NCBI GenBank assembly: GCA_947307055.1
Contig: CAMZHX010000007.1
Span: 62,001 to 126,000 of the forward strand
Source: an uncultured Selenomonadales bacterium
GTDB taxonomy: Bacteria > Bacillota > Negativicutes > Selenomonadales > Selenomonadaceae
Direction: 5' to 3'
DNA: 64,000 nt
Made by a program: the position numbers and the translations under genes. Below the pieces are notes generated by a model. That model was not told the origin of the DNA and did not search any database. It saw only the letters and a program-made list of their open reading frames with translations. How positions within the stretch are numbered: the first letter of the stretch is position 1; each line of letters opens with the position of its first letter. This document shows, piece by piece, positions 25,014 to 34,778 of the stretch.

Positions 25014-26093
25014 TTGGAAAAAAGGGAGAGCTTATGGGAGGCATATCTGAAGCGCGGCTTATCACGTCGGAGCTTTTTAAAGGGTTGCGTCGCGTTGACA
25101 TCGCTAATGGGCTTTAGTACGGATATGTTCTCGAAAGTGGTGGAGGCGGCGGAAACAAAGCCTTTGCCGGTAGTGATTTGGATTCACGGCCACGAGTGCA
25201 CGGGCTGTGACGAATCGTTTATCCGTTCGGGCGCACCTTTAGCGTCTGATGTGGTGTTGTCGTCAATCGCGCTGGAGTACGACCATTTATTGAGCGCGGC
25301 TTGCGGAGCACCGTTTGAAGCGCACCTCGACGAGACCATTGCCAAATATAACGGGCAATACATTTTGGCGGTTGAAGGGGCGGTCGCGACTAAAGACAGC
25401 GGCGTTTATTGCATGTCAGGCGGTCATACTTTTACGCACTTATTGGAAAAGGCCGCAAAGGGCGCGGCGGCCATTATCGCATACGGTAGTTGCTCGGCTT
25501 ACGGCGGGATTCAAGCGGCCAAACCTAATCCGACGGGCTCGGCTGGCATTGAGCGTTTTGTTGGCGGCAAACCTGTCGTCAAAGTGCCGGGCTGTCCTCC
25601 GATTCCGGAAGTTATGACGGGCGTTGTTATGCATGTGGCGTTATTTGGAACGATTCCGCCTTGCGACAGCGACGGGCGTCCGAAACAATTTTACGGCAAC
25701 AGGATTCATGATACTTGTTATCGTCGGCCGTTCTTTGATGCGGGCATGTTCGCGGAGAATTTCGACGACGCGGGCGCGAAGGCTGGTTGGTGTCTTTACA
25801 AGCTGGGTTGTCGCGGCCCCGAAACTTATAATTCTTGTGGCAATTTGCGTTGGTGGCAGGGCATGAGTTATCCTATTCAATCGGGCGCGCCTTGCATTGG
25901 CTGTTCCAATTCTAATTTCTGGGACGAAGACCCTTTTACTGACAGGCTGCCCAAATATGGCAAGCTCGGCGACGTTGATAAGATTGGCGCGGCACTTGGA
26001 GTTTTGACGGCGGCGGGCGTCGCAGGTCATGCTGTTGCCAGTATCATTCAGCGTAACCAGCGCGAAAATCTTATCGACGAGGAACATGATTGA
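25014..26093 (+). CDS. hyaA: NiFe hydrogenase small subunit
   Basis: The 359-residue small subunit carries the iron-sulfur clusters that link the NiFe site to the membrane cytochrome. Residues 1-45 hold a twin-arginine signal (LSRRSFLKGC), so the folded dimer is exported by Tat. HECTGCDES gives the proximal cluster cysteines; later cysteines are in VPGCPPIPE, LYKLGCRGPETYNSC and APCIGCSNSNF. A C-terminal helix (LGVLTAAGVAGHAVASII) anchors it in the membrane. The start is a TTG at 25014 with AAGGAGGGG seven bases upstream; the next in-frame ATG is too far into the protein. Confidence 0.94.
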   Translation: MEKRESLWEAYLKRGLSRRSFLKGCVALTSLMGFSTDMFSKVVEAAETKPLPVVIWIHGHECTGCDESFIRSGAPLASDVVLSSIALEYDHLLSAACGAPFEAHLDETIAKYNGQYILAVEGAVATKDSGVYCMSGGHTFTHLLEKAAKGAAAIIAYGSCSAYGGIQAAKPNPTGSAGIERFVGGKPVVKVPGCPPIPEVMTGVVMHVALFGTIPPCDSDGRPKQFYGNRIHDTCYRRPFFDAGMFAENFDDAGAKAGWCLYKLGCRGPETYNSCGNLRWWQGMSYPIQSGAPCIGCSNSNFWDEDPFTDRLPKYGKLGDVDKIGAALGVLTAAGVAGHAVASIIQRNQRENLIDEEHD

Positions 26094-26176
26094 TAAGGGA
26101 AAAGGGAAATGGGAAATGGGAAAAGTCTAAAACCTTATCCCTCCCCTTTTCCCTTCTCCCTTCTCCCATTTCCCTT
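26094..26176. repeat. Purine-rich heptad repeat pair between hyaA and hyaB
   Basis: The left arm (TAAGGGAAAAGGGAAATG..., 26094-26123) begins directly after the hyaA stop codon and ends AAAAGTCT. The inverted arm (CCCTTTT, CCCTTCT, CCCATTT units) runs from about 26138 to 26176. It could form a strong hairpin inside the operon message without a T-run. Confidence 0.85.
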
Positions 26177-26193
26177 ACAGAGGAGGAACTTTT

Positions 26194-28092
26194 ATGCAAC
26201 ACGTTGTAGTAGACCCTATCACGAGGATTGAAGGGCACTTGCGCGTTGAAGTTACAGTAGACGAGACGACCGGCACAGTCACCGACGCAATTAGTAGCGG
26301 TACGGCTTGGCGCGGTTTGGAATTGGTTTTGAGAGACCGCGACCCCCGCGACGCTTGGGCATATATCCAACGCATTTGCGGCGTCTGCACGACAGCTCAC
26401 GCACTCGCCTCCGTCCGCGCAGTTGAGGACGCGCTCGGCATCGCAATCCCGCTCAACGCAAATTATATTCGCAACATCATGGCGGCGACTCTGACTGTGC
26501 AAGACCATTTAATCCACTTCTACCACTTGCACGCGCTCGATTGGGTTAGCCCTGTCGAAGCCCTCGCCGCTGACCCTGCTAAGACTGCTGAACTGCAAGT
26601 CGCGATTCTCAATGCTTATCGCGTCGACTTGAAAGTCCCAAACGAAGTCGCCACCGAAGCTTATCCGCACGACTTCCCCGCCGCTACTCCGCAATATTTC
26701 GCGGGCATCAAGGCTAAAGTTCAAGCAATCGTTGCCAGCGGTCAACTCGGAATTTTCGCGGCGCAATGGTGGGATCACCCCGACTATAAACTTTTGCCGC
26801 CCGAAGTCCATTTAATGGCGGTCGCTCACTATCTCGAAATGCTCGACAAACAGCGCGAGATTATTACGCCACATGTAGTTTTCGGCGGCAAGAATCCTCA
26901 CCCTCATTACGTCGTAGGCGGTATGCCCTGTTCGATTTCGCTGACTGACGGCAACGCCCCCATTAACACGGCACGCCTTGCAATCGTCGACCGCGCTATC
27001 AATATGGCTCGCGACCTCGTCAACAATTATTATCTGCCTGACCTCGTAGCAATCGGCGCGATTTACGCTAAGGCCGGACGCGTCGACGGCGGCGGCTTGT
27101 CGAAAACTCGCGTGCTTGCTTTCGGCGATTATCCGCTGACGGGTTACAAAGGCACTTCGAGCGGCGGCTACTTTGAAAATCTTCTTGTCCGTTCAAATGG
27201 CGTCGTCGAGAATTTCGGAATGGGCGTCAATAAAGCTGTCTTTACTCCGGTCACGGCCGAAGATTTGAAAGCCCCCGACATCATCTCCGAAGGCGTCGAG
27301 CACGCTTGGTACGAATACCCCGCCAACGCCGCGAAAGATTTGCACCCGTGGAAGGGCGTTACCAAAGACAAATACACCGGGCCTAAGACGGGTACGCCGA
27401 CTATGTGGGAGACTCTCAATGAGGGCGGAAAATATTCTTGGCTCAAAACTCCGAAATGGAAGGGCAAACTCTGCGAAGTTGGCCCGCTCGCTCATTACAT
27501 TGTTATTTACACCAAAGCCGCTAAAGGTTTGCTTCCCGACCCGACTTGGGCTGAACAAATGATGCTCAAGCAAATCGAAGTCGTCTCGAAAGTTTTGGGC
27601 GTATCCGCTGAAGTTTGGATGCCGACTATGTTGGGCAGAACCGCTTGCCGTTGCCTAGACGCACAACTTGCCGCTGAAGTTAATAAATTCTTTTTCGACA
27701 AGCTCATCGCAAATATAAAAATGGGCGATACGTCCGTCATGAACAACGAGAAGTGGACGCCTGATACTTGGTCGCCTGATTGCATGGGCGTTGGGCTTTA
27801 CGAGGCTCCTCGCGGCGGCTTAAGTCATTGGGTGCACATAAAGGACGGCAAAGTTTTCAACTATCAATGCATAGTCCCGACGACGTGGAATGCTTGTCCG
27901 CGTGACGATAAGGCGGGGCATGGTGCGTATGAACTCGCGATGATGACTACCCATGTTGCCATTCCCGACAAGCCGCTTGAGATTGCAAAAGTTATTCGTT
28001 CGTTCGACCCGTGCATGGCTTGCGCAACTCACATGTACAACGCGAAGGGCGAGGAAATTAACATCTTTTCTACCGACCACTTCGGGAGGTGA
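26194..28092 (+). CDS. hyaB: NiFe hydrogenase large subunit
   Basis: The 632-residue large subunit binds the NiFe(CN)2CO centre that oxidises or makes hydrogen. The N-terminal ligand motif is RICGVCTTAH at about residues 64-73 and the C-terminal one is DPCMACATH. After the final His there are 19 residues (MYNAKGEEI...) that should be removed by a HyaD-type endopeptidase once nickel is in place. No such protease gene is next to it. GAGGAGG precedes the ATG. The purine-rich hairpin separates it from hyaA. Confidence 0.97.
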   Translation: MQHVVVDPITRIEGHLRVEVTVDETTGTVTDAISSGTAWRGLELVLRDRDPRDAWAYIQRICGVCTTAHALASVRAVEDALGIAIPLNANYIRNIMAATLTVQDHLIHFYHLHALDWVSPVEALAADPAKTAELQVAILNAYRVDLKVPNEVATEAYPHDFPAATPQYFAGIKAKVQAIVASGQLGIFAAQWWDHPDYKLLPPEVHLMAVAHYLEMLDKQREIITPHVVFGGKNPHPHYVVGGMPCSISLTDGNAPINTARLAIVDRAINMARDLVNNYYLPDLVAIGAIYAKAGRVDGGGLSKTRVLAFGDYPLTGYKGTSSGGYFENLLVRSNGVVENFGMGVNKAVFTPVTAEDLKAPDIISEGVEHAWYEYPANAAKDLHPWKGVTKDKYTGPKTGTPTMWETLNEGGKYSWLKTPKWKGKLCEVGPLAHYIVIYTKAAKGLLPDPTWAEQMMLKQIEVVSKVLGVSAEVWMPTMLGRTACRCLDAQLAAEVNKFFFDKLIANIKMGDTSVMNNEKWTPDTWSPDCMGVGLYEAPRGGLSHWVHIKDGKVFNYQCIVPTTWNACPRDDKAGHGAYELAMMTTHVAIPDKPLEIAKVIRSFDPCMACATHMYNAKGEEINIFSTDHFGR

Positions 28093-28098
28093 GCGGCG

Positions 28099-28797
28099 AT
28101 GGCGATTAAATCTGTCAAAGACGTTAAGCGCAAGGAATATTATCTCTTTAGTCCGTTCCTTAGAATTTTCCATTGGATTATGGCTTCGCAAATTGTAGTT
28201 CTATTCGTGACGGGCTTGCTTATTACAAAACCTATGAACGTCGGCGCAATCGAACCGACTTTTACAAATACTTCAATGGATTTAGTGCGCGACATACATT
28301 TTATGGCGGCGTTTATTCTTTGCGCGTCGTTAATTCTTAGGATTTACGGTTTCATAATCAACAAGGGCGATAGACTTTTCCCGCGCTTTTGGGAAGGGCA
28401 TTTTTACGAAGAGACCGTCGACGTTGCGCTACACTATATGCTTTTGAGAGGGCACCACGCATCGTTTTTGAGAAATCCTCTGGCTCGCGGCTCCTACGCA
28501 ATGCTTTACGTCCTGCTCGCGATTGAAATTTTAACGGGCTTTGCAATGTACCTTATGGCGAATCCGTCGTCAATGTTCGGGAAATTATTCGGCTGGGTTA
28601 ATGTGCTTGTCGGCTCCGAGATGATGAGCCATTACATTCATCATTACGTTGCGTGGTTTATAATTCTGTTCGCGATTGGTCATTTTTATATGGTCGTCCG
28701 CGCAGAGTTCATGGAAGGCGAGAGCGAAATTTCCAGCATGTTCTCCGGTAAAAAAATCTTGGCTCACACGCCCAAAGATGCTAACGAACTCGATTGA
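28099..28797 (+). CDS. hyaC: NiFe hydrogenase cytochrome b subunit
   Basis: The 232-residue integral membrane cytochrome b takes electrons from HyaA to the quinone pool. Four membrane segments are visible, with histidines placed for two b hemes (RIFHWIMA, IHFMAAF, HYIHHYVAWF, IGHFYMV). It starts six bases after hyaB with GGGAGGTGAG upstream. It is the last gene of the operon; a strong terminator follows. Maturation genes (hypA-E, hyaD) are not present here. Confidence 0.94.
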   Translation: MAIKSVKDVKRKEYYLFSPFLRIFHWIMASQIVVLFVTGLLITKPMNVGAIEPTFTNTSMDLVRDIHFMAAFILCASLILRIYGFIINKGDRLFPRFWEGHFYEETVDVALHYMLLRGHHASFLRNPLARGSYAMLYVLLAIEILTGFAMYLMANPSSMFGKLFGWVNVLVGSEMMSHYIHHYVAWFIILFAIGHFYMVVRAEFMEGESEISSMFSGKKILAHTPKDANELD

Positions 28798-28800
28798 AAA

Positions 28801-28855
28801 GCAATGCGCGATGATTTTGGTTTTAATTATGTATTAGGCATTGATAATTCTTGAT
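28801..28855. repeat. Possible decayed copy of the TAATGCG/CATTACG element
   Basis: GCAATGCGCGATGA, TTTTAATTATG, TATTAGGCATTGATAATTC follow the order of the full element at 53893-53975 but with many changes. It lies between the hyaC stop and the terminator. Confidence 0.35.
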
Positions 28856-28857
28856 TG

Positions 28858-28890
28858 AAAATCCCCTTTCAAAGTTGGAAGGGGATTTTT
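28858..28890 (+). terminator. Rho-independent terminator of the hydrogenase operon
   Basis: ATCCCCTT (28861-28868) pairs with AAGGGGAT (28879-28886), flanked by A and followed by a T-run. Confidence 0.85.
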
Positions 28891-28987
28891 GCTTTCGCGT
28901 CGAACAAGTAAATTTCTAATTCCTCATTGATTTCGCTTTTCAGTTTTATCTTTGCAGGTGAAATTTATTGTTTTGAGGAGGGATTTG

Positions 28988-30763
28988 GTGGAAGATAAAA
29001 TTTTGGATTGGGTATTGCCGGCGGAAAAATTTTCTCAGGACGGTGAGCCGCAATCCATGCACGCAGTAGCGAGCGAAATTTTGCAACTCGATAAAAATTC
29101 TGCGGAAGGTCTCGCGATTATGGCGGAGGCGTCGTTGTACTTGGGCGACTTGCAAGCGGCAGAAACTTTCGCGCAAAAAGCCCTAGCGGTCGAGCCGAAT
29201 AATTTACGCGGGCGATTGGTCACGGGCGGCGTCGCTATTAAAAATTTCGCGCTCAAAGCTCAACTGGAAATTTTATCTGGCGTGATAGCCGACGCGCAAA
29301 AAGAACTCAAAAATTTGCGGGCGACCCTTCAAGAACATAATCACAAGTTCGCGTTCAATCGGCGCAAAAGAACTTCGACCGACGAGGACTTTGAAAAGCT
29401 AATCGGCAAGAAAATTTTCATAACGCGCTCGCTTTTGTTCAAAGCGTTGACTTGGCTATCGAACGGACTTTATTTGACGGGCGAACCTGCGCGGGCGGCG
29501 CAATCTTTGTTCGAGGCGAGCGCATTGACCGATAACAACGACTTAGCCGCCGAGCTTTACTCCAAACATTTATTCCTGCGCAATTATCGCGACACTTCTC
29601 AAGCGCAGTCTAAGGAGCTGGCGCAAAAATATAACGCCTTCTTCGCGAATGTCGCGCCCTTGATGCACAATCGAAATCGCGCCGATAAAAAAATTCACGT
29701 CGGCTACATCTCGCCCGATTTCCGCGAACATGCCGTTGCGAATTTTATTCCGCCGCTCCTGCAGGATTACGACACCGAAAATTTTTCTGTCACGTGCTAT
29801 TCGACCGGCAGAAAAGATTTGGTCACGGCTAAGCTGAAAAGTTTCAACGTCGGTTGGCGCGATTTAATCGGCAAGCCTCCCGCCCTGATTGCAAACATTA
29901 TCGCCGATGATGACGTTGACATTCTGGTTGACTTGTCGGGGCATTCGCAAGATAGTTGCCTGCCGGTTTTGGCGTACAAGCCCGCGCCCGTTCAAATTTG
30001 CGGAATCGGCTACACCGCCACGACTGGTCTTGCTGCCGTCGATTATTTTCTGTCCGATAAAATTTGTTCGCCCGAAAACCTCCCAACTAATTTCACCGAA
30101 AAAATTTTGCGCGTCGACCCGTGCAATTTGTGTTACGCGCCAGGCTTCGTAAAAGATATGCCCGCGCTCGAATCTTCCGCGCCCGTTCTGAAAAATAATT
30201 TCGTGACATTCGGAAGCTTTAACAACTTCGCCAAAATCAGTGACGAATTGCTTTACCTATGGCGGGCGATTTTGGAGCGCGTCCCCGATTCCAGACTGAT
30301 TCTCAAAAATAAAATTTGCAGTCTCGACGAGGGCAGGGAACTTGTCCGCGAGAAATTGTCCAAGATGAGTTTCCCGCTCAATCGCGTTGAGTTGCGGCCC
30401 TACAGCCCCGACTACCTCGAACAATATCGCGAGGTCGACATTGCGCTTGACACCTTCCCCTACACCGGCGGCACGACTACTTGCGAGGCGTTATATATGG
30501 GCGTGCCGGTCGTGACGTTGCGCGGCAAAACTCACGGCTCGCGATTTGGCGCGTCGATTTTAAATGCCGCCGATTTGCCGGAGCTGATTGCTCAAAATTC
30601 AATGGATTACGTCAACAAAGCGATTCAACTTGCGCGGCGCACCGAACTTTTAGCGGCGTATCACGTCGGACTTAGAGAGCACGTAAAAAATTCCGCGCTC
30701 ATGAATTCCGCAAAATATATTCGCGAGTTGGAGAAAATTTATCGGGAGGTTGTAAGATTGTGA
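28988..30763 (+). CDS. GT41 family (O-GlcNAc transferase/SPINDLY-like) glycosyltransferase with TPR region
   Basis: About 591 residues. The N-terminal 230 residues are helical with TPR-like units (SLYLGDLQAAETFAQKALAVEP). The C-terminal two thirds form the GT41 catalytic region: HVGYISPDFREHAVANF, LVDLSGHSQDSCLPVLAYKPAPVQ, FGSFNNFAKIS and LDTFPYTGGTTTCEAL. Bacterial members glycosylate proteins, sometimes adhesins or flagellins, using UDP- or GDP-sugars. The GTG at 28988 is favoured because GAGGAGG lies five bases upstream; a TTG at 28985 is too close and 28952 has no binding site. The U32 gene follows closely. Acceptor unknown. Confidence 0.9.
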   Translation: MEDKILDWVLPAEKFSQDGEPQSMHAVASEILQLDKNSAEGLAIMAEASLYLGDLQAAETFAQKALAVEPNNLRGRLVTGGVAIKNFALKAQLEILSGVIADAQKELKNLRATLQEHNHKFAFNRRKRTSTDEDFEKLIGKKIFITRSLLFKALTWLSNGLYLTGEPARAAQSLFEASALTDNNDLAAELYSKHLFLRNYRDTSQAQSKELAQKYNAFFANVAPLMHNRNRADKKIHVGYISPDFREHAVANFIPPLLQDYDTENFSVTCYSTGRKDLVTAKLKSFNVGWRDLIGKPPALIANIIADDDVDILVDLSGHSQDSCLPVLAYKPAPVQICGIGYTATTGLAAVDYFLSDKICSPENLPTNFTEKILRVDPCNLCYAPGFVKDMPALESSAPVLKNNFVTFGSFNNFAKISDELLYLWRAILERVPDSRLILKNKICSLDEGRELVREKLSKMSFPLNRVELRPYSPDYLEQYREVDIALDTFPYTGGTTTCEALYMGVPVVTLRGKTHGSRFGASILNAADLPELIAQNSMDYVNKAIQLARRTELLAAYHVGLREHVKNSALMNSAKYIRELEKIYREVVRL

Positions 30764-30790
30764 TTATTGATAATCAAAGGGGAGATGGCA

Positions 30791-32695
30791 TTGAATAAAA
30801 ATTCGGTTGAACTTTTAGCACCGGCCGGACAATGGGAATCGTTAGTGGCGGCGATAGAGGCGGGCGCGGACGCAATTTATTTGGGCGGCAAGGCGTTCAA
30901 TATGCGCGTTCACCGTAGCGATTTCAATTTTGACGACGCCCAACTCAAATCGGCGATTGAATTCGCGCACGCTCGCGGCGTCAAAATTTACGTCACATTG
31001 AACAACCTAATCAGCGCGGAGGAAATTGCGCCGCTCGAAAAATATCTGGCGTACCTTAACGAAATTCAGCCCGATTCGATTTTGGTTCAAGACTTGGCGG
31101 TCATAAATCTCGTCCGCAAACTTGGCATAAAAATCCCAATGCACGCGTCGGTTATGATGAACACGCACAATTTCCACGCGGTCGAACTGCTCAAAAAGTT
31201 CGGGATAACTCGCGTAGTTGTCGGGCGCGAACTGACTTTGACGGAAGTTTCATTGCTCAAAGAGCGCACCGGCATTGAGGTAGAATATTTTATGCATGGC
31301 GACATGTGCTTTGCGGAATCGGGGCAATGCATTCATTCGGGCGTAGTGTTCGGGCAGAGCGGCAATCGCGGACGTTGCATGAAGCCTTGCCGCTGGATTT
31401 ACAAATTTATTGACGAGGCGACCGGCGAAACTCTCAACGATTGGTCGTACAAGCTCGCGCTAAATGACATGTGCATGTTCAGAAATATTCCCGATTTGAT
31501 TCAAGCGGGCGTTACGAGTTTCAAAATCGAAGGGCGCATGAGGCCGCCCGAATTTGTTCGCCGCTTGGTCACGACTTATCGCCGCGAAATTGATTCCTAC
31601 CTTGCCGACCCGACAGGTTACGCCGTCGACGAGGAACGCTGGCAAACTTTGTATAAAAATCGGGTGCGCGACTTCACGACGACTTTTGCATTTGGTCAGC
31701 CGACTGTCAAGGATATTGGGCTTACGGGCGAGCGCGAGCCGAAAATTTTTAGCCGCGCAGTCGTCGAGCCTGCCTTTGATGATGACGCCGTTAAAGAAAT
31801 TTTCGCAACAGAACGCGCTATTAAACCTGTTGGCAAGCCGAAATTATCTGTGCGGGTGTCGAGTTTAGAAAGTGCAAAGGCGGCATTGCAAAGCGGCGCG
31901 GACGTGATTTACGTTGGCGGAGAAGCTTTTAAGCCGCTCAAACCCTGGACGATTGCCGAATTAAAAAAAGCCGTCGAGTTGGCTCACGAGGCAGGCAAGA
32001 AAATTATTTTGGCGACGCCGCGAACCTCAAAAGACAAAGACCTTGCCGAGCTGACAGAAATTTTTTCGCAGACGATAAATTTTGACGGCGTACTTGTCGG
32101 GAATTTGGGCGCGCTAAATTTGGTAAAAACTTTGACGGACGCGCCGATTTATACGGACGTATCGTTCAGCGTATTTAATCCGGTCGCGGCAGATTTCCTA
32201 AAGCAGCTCGGAGCGGTTCAGGCGACAGCGTCACTTGAATTAAGTTTCGCGCAAGTCCGGAGCGTCGTAGAAAATTCTCCCCTGCCGATTGAAATTATCA
32301 TTCACGGCGCGACCGAGTCAATGATTTGCGACCACGACTTCGCCAAACTTTATCTTCCCGATTACGACGAGTTCGCGACGCCCGACAAGTTGAATCGTCA
32401 CTACGCGCTACAAGACGAAGCCGGAGAAATTCATTCGTTGCGCGTCGACCAGTTCAAGCGTTGGCATATACATTTCGGCAAGGATTTATGTTTGCTGCCC
32501 TACGTCGAGAAATTTTTAGGCGCGTCGTCCTTGCGTATCGAGGCGCAAAATTATTCTCCAGAACTCACCGCGCAGATTGTCAAAACTTATCGCAACGCTA
32601 TCGACGGGGAATCAAGGGAAATGGGAAATGGGAAATGGGAAAAGCAATGGGGAGCCGGAGTTTATCGCTTTAAGCAAAGTAAAAATTCTATTTAA
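30791..32695 (+). CDS. U32 family peptidase-like protein
   Basis: About 634 residues. The N-terminus [28 protein letters not shown] is the U32 opening, and [16 protein letters not shown]...GRCMKPCRW is the U32 signature with four cysteines that can hold an iron-sulfur cluster. A second barrel-like repeat starts near residue 350 ([20 protein letters not shown]). Family members are collagenase-like proteases or RNA hydroxylation factors such as RlhA and TrhP; which applies here is open. The TTG at 30791 sits six bases after AAGGGGAG. An ATG at 30785 is directly against that site. The last 25 residues include repeat-encoded GNGKWEKQW. Confidence 0.88.
   Translation: MNKNSVELLAPAGQWESLVAAIEAGADAIYLGGKAFNMRVHRSDFNFDDAQLKSAIEFAHARGVKIYVTLNNLISAEEIAPLEKYLAYLNEIQPDSILVQDLAVINLVRKLGIKIPMHASVMMNTHNFHAVELLKKFGITRVVVGRELTLTEVSLLKERTGIEVEYFMHGDMCFAESGQCIHSGVVFGQSGNRGRCMKPCRWIYKFIDEATGETLNDWSYKLALNDMCMFRNIPDLIQAGVTSFKIEGRMRPPEFVRRLVTTYRREIDSYLADPTGYAVDEERWQTLYKNRVRDFTTTFAFGQPTVKDIGLTGEREPKIFSRAVVEPAFDDDAVKEIFATERAIKPVGKPKLSVRVSSLESAKAALQSGADVIYVGGEAFKPLKPWTIAELKKAVELAHEAGKKIILATPRTSKDKDLAELTEIFSQTINFDGVLVGNLGALNLVKTLTDAPIYTDVSFSVFNPVAADFLKQLGAVQATASLELSFAQVRSVVENSPLPIEIIIHGATESMICDHDFAKLYLPDYDEFATPDKLNRHYALQDEAGEIHSLRVDQFKRWHIHFGKDLCLLPYVEKFLGASSLRIEAQNYSPELTAQIVKTYRNAIDGESREMGNGKWEKQWGAGVYRFKQSKNSI
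32616..32643 (+). repeat. Purine-rich heptad array in the 3' end of the U32 gene
   Basis: GGGAAAT three times, then GGGAAAA. It is a single arm within the coding frame, close to the stop, and matches the left arms at 16347 and 26094. Confidence 0.85.
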
Positions 32696-32697
32696 TA

Positions 32698-32725
32698 TTG
32701 ACATTTACTTTTTAAACGGTATCAT
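32698..32725 (+). promoter_or_regulatory. Sigma-A type promoter of ald
   Basis: TTGACA (32698-32703), 16 bases, TATCAT (32720-32725). It overlaps the end of the U32 gene's coding region and lies 34 bases before the ald ATG. Confidence 0.65.
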
Positions 32726-32759
32726 GTATACAAAGAGTTTTTCTGGGAGGTATAGCAGT

Positions 32760-33881
32760 ATGATTATCGGCGTATCGAAGGAAATCAAGAACAATGAAAA
32801 TCGCGTCGGCTTGACACCGGCCGGAGCTGATGCGCTCGTCAAGGCGGGGCATAAAGTTTTAATAGAGGCGACTTCGGGTATTGGTTCCGGTTTCGAGGAC
32901 GACGACTATAAAGCGGTCGGCGCGCAAATCGTCGCGGACAAGAAAAAAATCTTCGACGATTCCGAGATGATTATAAAAGTCAAAGAGCCGCTCGAACCTG
33001 AATACGAACTTTTCCACGAAGGGCAGACCCTCTTTACATACTTGCACCTCGCGCCCGAACCCGAACTTACTAAAGCTCTGCTCGATAAAAAAGTTACGGG
33101 CATAGCTTACGAGACGGTTGTTGGTCGCGACGGCAGAACTTTGCCTTTGCTCGCGCCCATGAGCGAAATTGCTGGTCGTATGTCAATCCAACTTGGTGCG
33201 CAATTCCTTGAGAGCCAATACGGCGGGCGCGGCGTCTTACTCGGCGGTGTCAGCGGCGTTGCGGCGGGTCAAGTCGTCATAATCGGCGGCGGCGTCGTCG
33301 GCACCAATGCGGCGAAAATTGCGCTCGGTATGCGTGCTCGCGTCACGATTATCGATTTGTCGATTGAGCGTCTGCGTTACCTCGATGACATTTTCGGCGG
33401 CAAAGTCTGCACCGTCATGAGCAATAGCTATAACATTGCGCAATGGGTCAAGCAAGCTGATTTACTTGTTGGCGCGGTGCTCGTTCCTGGCGCGAAGACT
33501 CCGCAACTCGTGACGGAAGAAATGGTTAAGAGCATGAAGAAAGGCTCGGTTATCGTCGACGTTGCGATTGATCAGGGCGGCTCGATTGCTACTTGCGACC
33601 ACGTCACGACCCATAGCGACCCGACTTTTGTCAAGCACGGCGTCATTCATTATTCCGTTGCGAATATTCCGGGCGCGGTCTCCAGAACCTCGACGCTTGC
33701 GCTGACTAATGCCACGTTGCCCTATGCTTTGAGGATTGCGGGCAAAGGTTGGAAGGCGGCTTGTCAAGAGGACGCCGGCCTTGCCAAAGGGCTCAACACG
33801 ATTGACGGCAAACTCACTAACAAAGCGGTCGCGGAGGCTCTCGGTCTCGAATACGTCGACTATGCAAAATTTCTCGCGTAA
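32760..33881 (+). CDS. ald: Alanine dehydrogenase
   Basis: The 373-residue NAD-dependent enzyme interconverts alanine with pyruvate and ammonia. [22 protein letters not shown] is the family start. The nucleotide-binding motif is [16 protein letters not shown], and the conserved [16 protein letters not shown] and HSDPTF blocks follow. I chose the ATG at 32760 because GGGAGG lies nine bases upstream and the length then matches the family. It has its own promoter and ends in a bidirectional terminator. Confidence 0.97.
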   Translation: MIIGVSKEIKNNENRVGLTPAGADALVKAGHKVLIEATSGIGSGFEDDDYKAVGAQIVADKKKIFDDSEMIIKVKEPLEPEYELFHEGQTLFTYLHLAPEPELTKALLDKKVTGIAYETVVGRDGRTLPLLAPMSEIAGRMSIQLGAQFLESQYGGRGVLLGGVSGVAAGQVVIIGGGVVGTNAAKIALGMRARVTIIDLSIERLRYLDDIFGGKVCTVMSNSYNIAQWVKQADLLVGAVLVPGAKTPQLVTEEMVKSMKKGSVIVDVAIDQGGSIATCDHVTTHSDPTFVKHGVIHYSVANIPGAVSRTSTLALTNATLPYALRIAGKGWKAACQEDAGLAKGLNTIDGKLTNKAVAEALGLEYVDYAKFLA

Positions 33882-33923
33882 TTAAACGGGGTGACACTCC
33901 CCGATAAAATCTTCGGTAATCCG

Positions 33924-33959
33924 AAAAAATCAGCAGCTCTGGACGGGTTGCTGATTTTT
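33924..33959. terminator. Bidirectional terminator between ald and ecfA2
   Basis: AAAAAATCAGCA (33924-33935) pairs with TGCTGATTTTT (33949-33959). A smaller CGGGG/CCCCG hairpin at 33887-33903 comes directly after ald. The converging genes share it. Confidence 0.8.
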
Positions 33960-34778
33960 CTATTTGCGCGGGCAGTGCTTCAAAATAATTTTCTCTGCCT
34001 CGTCGATTGTCAAAGCGTTTTCTGTTATGTTGAGTTTGCGCAGGATTTGAGTAACGGCGGGCGGCTCCAGACCTGCGCGGTTTAAAATTTCATTTTGGCT
34101 GAAGAGTTCGCGAGGCGTCCCGACGAATAAAATTTTCCCTTGCGCCAACACCACGACGCGATTTGCGAAGCGGGCGATGTCTTCCATGTTGTGCGAGACT
34201 AAAATTATTGTGACGCCCGATTTTTTGATTGCGCCGAAAATTTCTTTGAGCAGATTTTCTTTGGCGAGCGGGTCAAGTCCGGCGGTCGGCTCGTCTAGGA
34301 TTAAATATTTCGGCTTGAGTGCTAAAATCCCCGCGATTGCGACGCGCCGTCTTTGTCCGCCAGATAACTCGAACGGCGAAACTTTTTTCAACTCGGCGGG
34401 CAGTCCGACTTGCCGCATTGCCTCTTCTACTCGCGCTGAAATTTCCGCGTCACTTAGTCCGAAATTTTTCGGACCAAAGGCGATGTCGCTTTCAACGGTC
34501 TCCTCGAAAAGTTGATGTTCGGGATATTGGAAGACGATTCCGACGAGCCGCCGAATTTTTTTATCAGCGACGGGCAAATCGTCAATCACGACCGAGCCGC
34601 TTTGCAAATCGATTAGTCCCGCGACAATTTGAATCAGCGTCGACTTGCCCGAACCCGTATGCCCCGCAATCGCTAAAACTTCGCCGTCGGTCACGTCGAA
34701 CGAAATATTTTTCAGTGCGAGCTTTTCAAACGGCGTGCTCGTCATGTAGGTGTAACTTACGTCCTTAACTGAAATCAT
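33960..34778 (-). CDS. ecfA2: Energy-coupling factor transporter ATPase 2
   Basis: The 272-residue ABC ATPase is one half of the ATPase pair that drives ECF vitamin and metal importers. Walker A is GHTGSGKST, the signature is ELSGGQRRRVAIAG and Walker B is YLILDEPTAGLD. Its start overlaps ecfA1 by four bases. ecfT, which normally follows, is absent: the gene ends against a terminator, so the T component must be encoded elsewhere. Confidence 0.92.
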   Translation of the reverse strand: MISVKDVSYTYMTSTPFEKLALKNISFDVTDGEVLAIAGHTGSGKSTLIQIVAGLIDLQSGSVVIDDLPVADKKIRRLVGIVFQYPEHQLFEETVESDIAFGPKNFGLSDAEISARVEEAMRQVGLPAELKKVSPFELSGGQRRRVAIAGILALKPKYLILDEPTAGLDPLAKENLLKEIFGAIKKSGVTIILVSHNMEDIARFANRVVVLAQGKILFVGTPRELFSQNEILNRAGLEPPAVTQILRKLNITENALTIDEAEKIILKHCPRK

